Both the position numbers and the translations under genes were made by a program. This document shows positions 47,945 through 58,624 of a stretch of DNA of 64,000 nt, piece by piece. Source of the DNA: Oscarella lobularis (Eukaryota > Porifera > Homoscleromorpha > Homosclerophorida > Oscarellidae); NCBI RefSeq assembly GCF_947507565.1, contig NC_089175.1, positions 5,941,733 through 6,005,732 on the forward strand. The letters run 5' to 3'. The notes under the pieces are model-generated. The model was not told the origin of the DNA. It saw nothing but the letters and a program-made list of their open reading frames with translations, and searched no databases. Position 1 is the first letter of the stretch. Each line of letters opens with the position of its first letter.

Positions 47945-50900
47945 TCAACATTCCAAGACATCAAGTTCGCCATTGCCCAATGCAAACATGGCGCTAATCT
48001 TCACGCTACTCGCTGGATTCGATGCTTGTTTGCCACTTGAATTTCTGCCCTTTGGCTTTTCATCGCCACTTTTTGAAAGCAGCTGAGGCAGTGCCACGGT
48101 CATTTCCTTGGCAGCAGACAGATTCCAATGCGAGTACGGGTCAACAAAGCCTGCACCTGGCTTCACATAATTCATTAACTCTGTCAGATACTCTTCAAAA
48201 CATTGAACAATCTTTGAAAAAGATAGACGCTCATCAGAATCGCCTGCCCAGCAAAGACGCATAATATCGTACCTTCAAAGCAATTGAAAAATAGAAAAAA
48301 AGACAAGTCGCGGAGTTTTACACTTCTAATGGACATTCATTTGGTTTCGCTAGACGCTGGCTTGACATGACAAAAGCAGCTACTTCCTGGTTCGAAACAC
48401 CTGGATACGGCATCATTCCAAGAGTCATCACCTCCCACAAAGTGATTCCGAATGCCCACTTCAATTTAAACGTTATTAGTATAACAAATAAATCACGACC
48501 TCGAGATATTACCACATCCGATTTGGTTGTAAAGACAAAGTCAAGGAGGCACTCAGGCGCCATCCATCGAACGGGAAGCTGTCTGCCTTCGCCTGTGCGA
48601 TAGTAATCCTTCCCTGCTTTCATTGCTCTTGACAAACCGAAGTCGCCAACTTTGACTTCCAAATCCCAGCTCACCCTTTAGGAAATTACAAATAGTCTTT
48701 TTAAAAATTCAAGTTGTTCTGTACATGCAATTCCTTGCTGCCAAATCTCGATGAACAACTCCCTTATTTGAAATGTATTCCATTCCTTTAGCGATTTGAA
48801 ACGAAAATTTGACCAGCTGCTCCAAGAGTCCTTTCCTCAACTAAAGTAAATCAAGGGTAGCTTATATAGCCAATAGAAAAGAGTGTTTCAAAACCTGTGG
48901 GGTATTTTCGTTTCTCGGCGATGCCACTGACCCACCCCGTCCCGGTCGGCGCTTGCGAAGATACGCTTTGAGATCGCCTAGTTCCATGTAGGGTAGAATG
49001 ATGAGTGGATATCGATGATAGGAGCTGGAAGGATCGTCAGACCAACAAATACCAAAAAGCTTCATCACGTTGGGATGGTCAAATTGACGCATTTGCAGGC
49101 CTTCACGGACAAAGTCGTTTACTTCCCTTCGATTCATCTCATCTGGAAAAGGTACTAGATGTACCAGCAGTAAATAGGAAAAATAATGTTTACCTAGCAA
49201 TGATTTTATCGCAACATCTACACCTTTCAGCTTGCCTTTGAAAACAGCTACAAAATTACCTTGAATTAAAAATGTTAGAAATTATTTTTAACTAAGGAAT
49301 AACTAACTGCTGACCGCGACCAATTTGTTCTTCTTTTTGTATCAGTGACGGCAAAATGACCACGGTATTGATTTCCTTTACAATGTCTTTGTTCCAGTAG
49401 TCGACTGTTGGGGTCATTTCAACTACGTCAAAGTCAGTTTTGCGCTCAAAATCTAAATGACAGTTGAAAAGATATTACAAGTGCCAATTTATTATATTTT
49501 ATCATACCTGCCAACTCCTTCCTGCGTGATAAAGCTCCTCTTGCCATGAAGGTAAACACATGAAGAGTCAGAAATGCTGGAAAGGTAGCAATAGTCACCA
49601 TCAATTGCGTCCCTATACTGCAGCCCTTTGCCCACAGAAAACTGGATACGGCCGCAACATAAAATACAGCAATTAGTGACGCCGTTAAACATTCAATAAT
49701 TGATGTGTTCCTTAGTCGGCTTTCAAGTCCTCTGTAATGCGTTATACAAGTAACAACAGCGATTCCCATAGCAAGTGCAGCATTAAGGAAGTACGAAAAG
49801 ACAAGTAGAGGACGGTTGCGAGCGTCCATGCAATGATCCTCGGGTTCTTTTTCGCCAACATCCGGAACAAAAATGAAGCATGACATAGCAGATACTAAGA
49901 TTTAAATGATCACAATTACGACACTGATAGCAAGTTTAACTGGTAGCCTGGAGAAAATTCGGCCGACGAGGTGAGCTACCGTTTCAACAAACAACAGCGC
50001 AAAACACAGAACGGTGTATAGATTAATAACAAAATCTATCACCAACGTTTTGCATTTGAAAGGAGAAAGAATGTCGACTGCAATAAGAATGCCAAGACAG
50101 ACGGATGCGGCTGAGGAAATGAAAAAGAAAATGACGAGCGGAGAAAAGATGCTTCGCATGTCAGAAAATTCCAAAGTGCGGGCGGCAACAACGCATGCTA
50201 TAAGGAGAAGAGAGAATGCGATGATAGGAACAGCTACTGCCGAAAGATCTGCAAAACAAAGAAAAATAGGTTTAGAAAAAAATGCATTTAACTAGTTTGA
50301 TAGAGCACTGCACGAAAAACGGTTCAGCTATAAACCAGTCTATAGCCCAGGTTCTATAGACACTCATCGATATCTGCCACTAAATTACATATAGCTTACG
50401 AGATTTCATGCAGACTGGCGGCTTATCAGACCATCGACCGCTTTGCAAACACGCGATTCTTGACGAACCAACCAGAACATATCCATCATCGCAAGAAAAG
50501 ACCAATACGGTCGCGGTAACGTTTTCGTGAGTGACCGACTGAATCGTCATTAACGAATTGGCCGTTGATTTTACAGTAGGGCATAGACCATCTAAACAAA
50601 TTTCGCTCACACGTACAAACACGACATTCCAATGCGCTTCACCTTCACAAATCAGCGCAACATTTTCCTTGTATCTGCAAGTTTCCTTTGCGCGCTGGTA
50701 TATACCTTTTTCCGAAAGACATTGCGCAAGCACTTGTTCGGAACCTTTACAGCGTAGTTTATTAAGCAGAATCGAATGCTCGCCGTAATCGTAATCGTGA
50801 ACGAGCCCGGCCAACGCTTGGGCAGCCCGTCCCAGTCCGAGCTGACGGCACACGACGTGAGCGTCTTGCAAATCCCATTCGTCGTCGCACACCGTTCCCC

Positions 50901-52682
50901 ATTCGTCTTTGTAAAACGTCTCTAGCCGTCCTTCGACCGACGAAAACCCTTCAGCGACCAGTCGGACAGGAAACGGTGTTTCTATATGACCACGCCTTCC
51001 TAACTATAACTTCCTACGCCGGACACATGCTCTTACCCAAACAGACGACTCCGGCCTCGTTTTCGTTATTGCACTGCGACCTGTGCGCTCCTATACCTCG
51101 ATGCAAACAGTCTTGAAGATGCGTTTCGCTCCCGGAACATCGTAGATCGTCGAGCACTATGGGACCAGACCCTGGTCCAAAATATGAACCGAATTTGTAA
51201 TTTGCAGGAAACGTTGAAAAGAGTTGCCGACAAACAACGAACGCTTCTTCCATGCCAAAGCCTTCTTCACAAACTGTTCCCCACGACCCGTTGTAATACA
51301 CTTCGAGGCGACCTTCGTATTTGGAGTCTCCGTCCTCCAGACGAAGATCTAAAGAATGAGCAACCGTATAACTAAATGTTCATTCGAGTTCTTCTATTGG
51401 GTACTCAGACTAACTATAGGCAAAACAGACACCTTACTTGAACACATTGGGACGGTTCCTGACCAGCTTCCATTCACGAGACAGGTTATGGAAGACTGGC
51501 CAATAAGTTCAAGTTTTCCGCGGCACTCGAAGTACAGCGTTCGAAAGGCAACGGATTCCGAGCCGGAAGTATAATTCTCCCTGCGGCCATGGGACGACGT
51601 CCACCATGCATCCCCATCTCGTGGGGGCGTAATAGGATTACACCGAACCTCTAGAAAAGAAAGCCGCAAAGGACAGTAAAATATTTGCAAGGAAGTTAAA
51701 AGAAATCAGACCTTCGCAAGACGGGGGGTCGCTTGACCACCTGCCTGACAAGCAGATAAGGCTCGCTCTGCCATCGACGACATATCGTTCATTGCAAGAA
51801 AATTTGACTTCGGTCCCATTGGTCGTTTGATTCGTGGATATAGTCCCGCGTGCCGGTATGTTCAGCGATTCGCATGAAATGGAAATGCCTGTGGACCGTG
51901 TGCGATGACGTGGAGACATGAAAAGCATAAGGAAGCTACGATACCAGAGCAGATTGAAAAGGGCTTCTCATGCGACCCCTCTCCAGGCGAGAAGCCAAGG
52001 AAGCGACAGGACGTAGCATCTAAGGCGATAAGAAAACTCTCCTTGTGAAGTTTTGCTTTTCTTTTATTGGGCTCGTCGTTTACTTTCGCAGTCTCGTGAC
52101 GACTTGCCCCAGGTGCCGTTCGGTAGGCACCTAATGGATTCGACGCCCACCAAACGGCTTCCGTCACTGCACGCAAGCCGAAGTGTCGCGTTCTCTCCGA
52201 CTTCCACAGCGACGCTGCTACCATTTCTCGTAAGTTCCACGGTGCCATTCCTCGGATTTCGGGTGCGTTCACAGTCGACCCCTGCGGCGCGGAAATTGGC
52301 TAACTTCCAGAACAGTACTCCTAGGATACCTTCTCCGCACTGGAGATTTCCCTTGCATACGACTGACGCTCCTCTTAGAAAGCAATCGCCGTCGCACGAA
52401 AGATTGACCACTGCATCATACGCAGCCGTTTCGTTGGTCGAATCGACTTCGCTTTTATTTGACGGATTGCAGTCAACTGCGACTAGTAACGATAATGCTT
52501 ATATAATAATAGGCAGAAGGTTGTGCATTCAACATACAGCGACTGAAGTCAGTGAGCTCGGAGTAGACAACGTTGAAGAGGAAGAAAAGAAGCCTAAGGA
52601 AAAAAAAGATGCGATACGAGATGCCGCTCTGGCTCTGCTAGGAATGTTCGTCAAACAGCGAGAACTCTTACTTTAGAAGCAT
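47945..52682 (-). pseudogene. Seven-transmembrane receptor tyrosine kinase, nonsense codon in TM4 (copy H)
   Basis: All exons are present: 52672-52682, 52538-52593, 52330-52482, 52084-52281, 51945-52019, 51712-51888, 51438-51650, 51037-51348, 50643-50981, 50400-50591, 49508-50248, 49315-49452, 49194-49259, 48895-49142, 48725-48840, 48513-48675, 48322-48458, 47945-48272. A TAA at 49902-49904 replaces the GAA of copy G within TM4; all other junctions keep frame. If translated it would give an ectodomain with three membrane segments and no kinase. The glycine-rich loop is also damaged (GRGNFV, third glycine to valine). The membrane exon is nearly identical to copy G in its first part, whereas the kinase resembles copies B and C, so the copy is a mosaic. 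The last acceptor is AAG rather than CAG. Confidence 0.82.
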
Positions 52683-53256
52683 GCTGAGTTAGTACACGTA
52701 TAACGCCACAGTGAAGAAGACCTTACGCACACTGACTGACTTTCAGTTTACCTAGGCTGTCTAGATATACATATACCAATCAGGCAAACTGTGACTAACA
52801 TCCGGCTTCCAGGTCTGAAGTTGCTCCTAGCTCTGTTTTGCTGAGCGTAGAGAGTGATCCTAACCTTCGTTGACGTCCACATGCTGGTATGAGTGAATTA
52901 GAGTCAGGATTCGACTAAAATAGAACCGTTCCACTGAGAAGAAACGAAGGACAGACAGTTGAGAGCGTGGCGAACAGCGCGCGGTAAGACGATTAGGCAT
53001 CCGGGTGATCGCACCCTAAAGTCATCGAAGGAGATCTCCGCAAGTAGCGAGTGTACGGGCCGAGACAGATCTGGTCTGGCTCGAGATCTACAAGTAGAGT
53101 CTATGTCGACAGTAGGGGTCGAACGTTCCAATGCAGTAGCCTCGTCCCAAGACTCTCTCGCCTCGAGAACTCGCGACATGGACATCAGATCTCTGCCGTG
53201 TGTAGATATCTAGTAGTTGCTTGACAACTCTACGTACTAAAACGAGAACAACAGAA
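52683..53256. other. Spacer between copies H and I
   Basis: Near-duplicate of 47,348-47,944. Includes the upstream element of copy H (about 52,761-52,783: TCTAGATATACATATACC then AATCAGG) and a short USP exon 1 trace (53,022-53,048). No gene seen. Confidence 0.65.
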
Positions 53257-56200
53257 TCAACATTCCAAGACATCAAGTTCGCCATTGCCCAATGCAAACA
53301 TGGCGCTAATCTTTTTCACGCTACTCGCTGGATTCGATGCTTGTTTGCCACTTGAATTTCTGCCCTTTGGCTTTCCATCTTCACTCTTTGAAAGCAGCTG
53401 AGGCGGTGCCACGGTCACTTCCTTGGCAGCAGACATATTCCAATGCGAGTACGGGTCAACAACGCCTGCACTTGGCTTTACATAATTCATCAACTCTGTC
53501 AGATACTCTTCAAAGCGTTGAACAATTATTGAAAAACATAGACGCTCATCAGAATCGCCTGCCCAGCAAAGACGCATAATATCATATCTGCAAAGCAATT
53601 GAAAAATAGAAAAAACGTCAAGTCGTGGAGTCTTACACTTCCAATGGGCATTCATTTGGTTTTTCTAGACGCTGGCCTGACATGACAAAAGCAGCTACTT
53701 CCTGGTTCGACACGCCTGGATACGGCATCATTCCAAGAGTCATCACCTCCCACAAAGTGATTCCGAATGCCCACTTCAATTTAAACGTAAAGCTTAGATC
53801 ATGATTTATAGATGCTACGTACCACGTCCGATTTGGTCGTAAAAACGAACTCAAGAAGACATTCAGGCGCCATCCATCGAACGGGAAGCTGGCCGCCTTC
53901 GCCTGTGCGATAGTAGTCCTTCCCTGCCTTCATTACTCTCGACAGACCAAAGTCGCCAACTTTGACTTCCAAATCCCAGCTCACCCTTCATGAAATAAGG
54001 CAGTTACAATTATTTTTTTTTTAAAATTGAGTTGATCTGTACATGCAATTCCTTGCTGCCAAATCTCGGTGAACAACTCCCTTATGAGAAATGTATTCCA
54101 TTCCTTTAGCAATATGCAACGAAAATTTGACGAGCTGCTCCAAGAGAACTTTCCTCATCTACCAAATCATACATATACCGTTCATTGAGTTCTAATTAGA
54201 AAAGAGTGCCTCAAAACCTGTAGTGGATTATCGTTCCTTAGGGATAGCAGTGACCCTCGCGGTCGGCGTTTGCGAAGGTGCGCTTTCAGATCTCCCAGTT
54301 CCATGTAGGGTATAATGATGAGTGGAGATCGATGATAGGGGTTCGATGGATCATCCGACCAACAGATACCAAAAAGTTTCATCACGTTTGGATGGTCAAA
54401 TTGACGCATTTGAAGGCCCTCTCGAGCAAAGTTGTTTACTTCCCTTCGATTCATCACATCTGGAAAAGATATTATATGTACCAGCAGTACGTTAGTTCAA
54501 AATTGTACCTTACCTAACACTGATTTCATTGCAACATCGGCATCTTTCAGCTTGCCTTTGAAAACAGCTCCAAAATTTCCTTTGAAAACCAATATAAATT
54601 AATTGTTAGCTATAAGAAAGAACTAAACTGCTAACCGCAACCAATCTGTTCCTCTTTTTGGATTTGTGACGGAGAAATGACCACTGTATTGATTTCCTTT
54701 ACGATATCTTCGTCCCAGTAGTCGACTGTGGGGTTCATTTCAACAACGTCAAAGTCAACTTTGCGCTCAAAATCTAAATGACAGTTGAAAGATATTGCAA
54801 GCGCCAATTTATCATTTCCTTTATACCTGCCAATTCTTTCCTGCGTGCTAAAGCTCCTCTTGCCATAAAGGTAAACACATGAAGAGTCAGAAAAACTGGT
54901 AATGTAGCAATAATCACCAGGAACCAGGCCCCTATACTACAGTCCTTTGCCCACAGAAAGCTGCATAAGGATGCTATATAAAACGCAGCAAAAAGTGATG
55001 TCGTTAGACACTCAATAATCGATCTGCTCTTCAGTCGACTTTCAAGTCCTCTGCAATACGTTATCCAAGTAACAACAGCGATTCCCATAGCAAGGGCAGC
55101 ATTGAGAAAGTACGAAGAGACAAGTAGAAGACGAGTGCGAGCGTCCTTGCAATGATCCTCCGACTCTTTCCCGCCAACATCCGGAACAAAAATGAAACAT
55201 GAAATAGCCGCTATTGAAATTTCCAGAATGACAATGACGGCATTGATCGCAAGTTTAACTAGTGGCCTAGAGAAAATTCGGTCGACGAGGTGAGCTACCG
55301 TTTCAACAAACAACGGCGCGAAACAGAAAACGGTGAATAGATTAATAACAAAATCTACCACCAAAGTCTTGCATTCGAAAGGAGAGAGAATGTTGACAGC
55401 AACAAGAACGCCAGTACAGACGGCTGCAGCTGAAAGCATGAATAAGGAAATGACGAGTGGGGAAAAGATGCGTCGAATGTCAGAAACTCCCAAAGTGCGA
55501 GCGGCAACAACGCATACAAGGAGAAAGAGAGATAAAGCGACGATAGGAACAGCTAATGCCGGAAAAGCATCAGTAGATGAACACTCTGAAAAACAAAAAA
55601 ACAGGTTATACAAACACTACAAGTGCGAAAAATGAGACGAGACAGCGCACCGCACCGGAAAACGGCTACATGCATGTATACTAGTCTAGCTCTGCTCTCT
55701 CGGATTCCTGCCAGTAAAATTACATAGCTTACGCAAGGATATGACGACGCTAGATTTCTTGCAGACAGGAATGTTATCAGACCATTGACCGCTTTGCAAA
55801 CACGTGATTTTTGACGAACCGATCAGGCTATATCCATCATTGCACGAAAAGACCAACTGAGTCGCGGTAGCGTTTCCTAGAGTGACCGACTGAATCGTCA
55901 ACGACGAATTGGCCGTCGCATTGACAGTAGGGCATAGACCATCTACGATAAATAGATTAGAGTAACACATGTACATGCAAATGACATTCTGATGCGTTTC
56001 ACCTTCACAAATCAGTGCAACGTCTTCTTTGTTCCTGCAAATTTCCTTTCCGCGCTGGTATATACCTTTTTCCGAGAGACATTGCGCGAGCACTTGTTCG
56101 GACCCATTGCAGCGTAGCTTATTAAGCAGAATCGAATGCTCGCCGGGACCGTAATCGTGAGCGAGTCCGGCCAACGCTCGGGTAGCCCGTCCCAGTCCGA

Positions 56201-58203
56201 GCTGACGGCACACGACGTGAGCGTCTTTCAAGTCCCATTCGTCGTCGCACACCGTGCCCCACTCGTCTTTGTAGAACACTTCCAGGCGTCCTTCGACCGA
56301 CGAAAACCCTTCAGCGACCAGTCGGACAGGAAACGGCGTTTCTATAACAACCATGCTTAGCTTCCTAACTACGTCATACTCGTGCTCTTACCCAAACAGA
56401 CTACTCCGGCCTCGTTTTCGTTATTGCACTGTGACCTGTGCTCTCCAAAGCCTCGGTGTAAACAGTCTTGAAGACACGTTTCGGTGCCGGAGCATCGTAG
56501 ATCGTCGAGAACTATGGGACCAGGCCCTGGTCCAAAATATGAACCGAATTTAAAGTTTGCCGGAAACGTTGAAAAGAGTTGCCGGCAAACAACGAACGCT
56601 TCTTCCATGCCAAATCCGTCGTCACAAACGGTTCCCCACGACCCGTTATAATACACCTCAAGTCGACCTTCGTGCATGGACTCTCCGTCGGCCAGACGAA
56701 GATCTAGATAAAAGAATGGGCAAACGCGTGAGATACTAGAAACGCTTTCAAATTGCCACGTCCTACTCAGGCTAAAATAATGCGCTACAGACACCTTACC
56801 TGAACAAACAGGGACGGTTCCCGACCAGCTTCCATTCGCGAGACAGGTTATGGAAGACTTGCCAATAAGTTCAAGTTTTCCGTGACACTCGAAGTACAGC
56901 GTTCGAAAGACAACGGATTCCGAGCCGGATGTATAATTCTCCCTGTGGCCATCGGACGACGTCCACCATGCATATCCATCTCGTGGAGGCGTAATAGGAT
57001 CACAACGAATCTCTAGAAAAGGGACAGTCAAATATTTACGCGGAAGCTAGACAATGAAGCCAGACCTCTGCAAGAAGGAGGATCGTCTGACCACTTGCCT
57101 AGCAAGCAGACAAGGTTCGCCGAGCCATCGACAACATATCCTTCTTTGCAAGAGAACGTAACTTCGGTTCCATTGGTCGTTTGATTTGTGGATATAGCCC
57201 CGTGAGATGGTATTCTTCTGCTCAGCGATTCGCACGAGATGGAAATGCCTGCGACAGTGCAATGACGTAGAGATATACAATACATATGTACATATACATA
57301 AAGAACGATACCCTGGCAGAAGGGCTTCTCGAAAGTCCACTCTCCAGATGAATTGCACGTTATCGATTTTGAACCGACAAGATAGAAGCCAGGATTGCAA
57401 TGAAAACGAACTACTGTTCCAAACGAAGACGAATTAGTTGACATTGTGCCGTTTGACAACAAGCCGAGGAAACGACAAGACGTAATACCTATCCGAAAAG
57501 AAACTCTCCATATGCATATGAACTTTTGCTTTCTTTTCTTGAACCCATTTACTTTTGCAGTCTGGTGGCGAATTCGACCAGCTTCCGTCTGATTGGCACC
57601 TACTGGTAACGGATTCGACGTCTATCGAGCGGCTCTCATTGCTGCACGCGAACCGGACGGTCGCGTTTACTCCGACTTGCAAAACTCCGACTTGCAAAAC
57701 GGCGCTCGTTCCATTGCTCTTCAACTGCGCGTTGTCACTCTTGAGCGAATTTCGGATACGTTCACAGTCAACCCCTGCGGCAAGAATAGGCTAACTTCCA
57801 GTAGAATTTTTAGAACAGTACAGCCGGAAATAACCTTCTCTGCAACTTGACCAACTTGCGTTTCCCTCGCACGCGACCGACGCTCCTCTTAGAAAGTAAC
57901 CGCGGTTGCAGAAAAGGTTGATTACTGCATCGTCGTTCGCAGCCGTTTCGTTGAGCAGAATGACGTCGCTTTTAATCGTCGGACTGCAGTCAATTGCCAC
58001 TACAAATAACAATAATCAGAGACAGATCGAAGGCCGTGCACTGAACATACAGGGGCTGAAGTCAGTTGAATTAGCCTCGGAGTAGTAGACACTGAAAACG
58101 TTGACGAGAAACAAAAAAAGTCTAAAGAAAGGAACGCTTTTGAGACACCGCTTCGCTATATGTGCTGTCGAATCGAAATCACTTACTTGAGAATCGTCAT
58201 CAT
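53257..58203 (-). CDS. Seven-transmembrane receptor tyrosine kinase with CCP/SRCR ectodomain (copy I, reference copy)
   Basis: Predicted 1286 aa receptor. Exons: 58187-58203, 58051-58121, 57835-57999, 57553-57774, 57312-57488, 57066-57248, 56800-57012, 56392-56703, 56003-56341, 55733-55942, 54827-55585, 54636-54773, 54514-54579, 54218-54459, 54043-54158, 53823-53985, 53637-53773, 53257-53587. Residues: signal 1-29, CCP1 30-84, CCP2 85-158, CCP3 159-217 (full), CCP4 218-278, CCP5 279-349, SRCR1 350-453, SRCR2 454-566, CCP6 567-636, seven membrane segments about 648-670, 676-701, 710-740, 748-771, 789-813, 827-850, 858-880, juxtamembrane 890-935, kinase about 930-1205. C708 (before TM3) and C782 (TM4-TM5 loop) fit the GPCR disulfide. 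Kinase: GCGNFG, K954, E971, D1070 in HRDLAARN, D1088 in DFG, Y1101/Y1102. The kinase resembles the TAM (Tyro3/Axl/Mer) type ([22 protein letters not shown]). Confidence 0.9.
54827..55585 (-). other. Seven-transmembrane exon of copy I
   Basis: One 759-nt phase-1 exon encodes all seven hydrophobic segments. Loops predicted inside are basic ([27 protein letters not shown], and RGALARRK after TM7), while those predicted outside are acidic or neutral ([17 protein letters not shown]). This places the N-terminus outside and the kinase inside. No DRY or NPxxY motif is visible, so it is not rhodopsin-class; its GPCR class is open. Equivalent exons: 3233-3985, 9373-10131, 15392-16150, 22617-23360, 29002-29745, 37997-38740, 43501-44241, 49508-50248. 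Confidence 0.88.
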
Positions 58204-58624
58204 TGTTGCTGAGTAACAGAACGACGACTTCACTAACAGCCCCACACACTTGGAACGAAGAAATCGTCACGGTCACACCGATCGATGAATCGAATGATTT
58301 TCGGCTGTTTCGAGGTCTAGATATATATATATACATTCGGTCACCAATCAGAAATAGAACTGTGACCAACTTCCGGCTTCTCCATGTTACTCCTGCCATC
58401 CGCTTCGGCCTTCGCCGGCTTCATATGCTGCTGTTTGTAGAAGGCACGTGTCTTTTAGCTTTACGCTTATAAAGTCATAACCAGTAGATGTTTTGCTAAG
58501 CCGACAAGGTGTTCCTAACTTGCTACAGACTCCCTTTTAGAGGTGTCGACAGTGGTGTCGACGGACCTTTTGACCGCAAAACTATTGACTAGCGCGCGGT
58601 AACGCGAACACATCACAGAGACAA
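58204..58624. promoter_or_regulatory. Divergent promoter region of copy I and the USP gene
   Basis: About 420 bp separate the two start codons, which point away from each other. On the minus side, ATTGG (inverted CCAAT) and a TATATATATATAT run (58,317-58,350) lie about 115-145 nt upstream of the copy I start. Parts of this region (for example TAGATGTTTTGCTAAGCC near 58,485) recur 5' of the other copies, which shows it is the ancestral 5' flank of the array unit. Confidence 0.55.

Noticed and set aside
47764-48040. ORFs in the G-H and H-I spacers
   Set aside because: The frames are not kept between the two duplicate spacers, so they are not under coding constraint.
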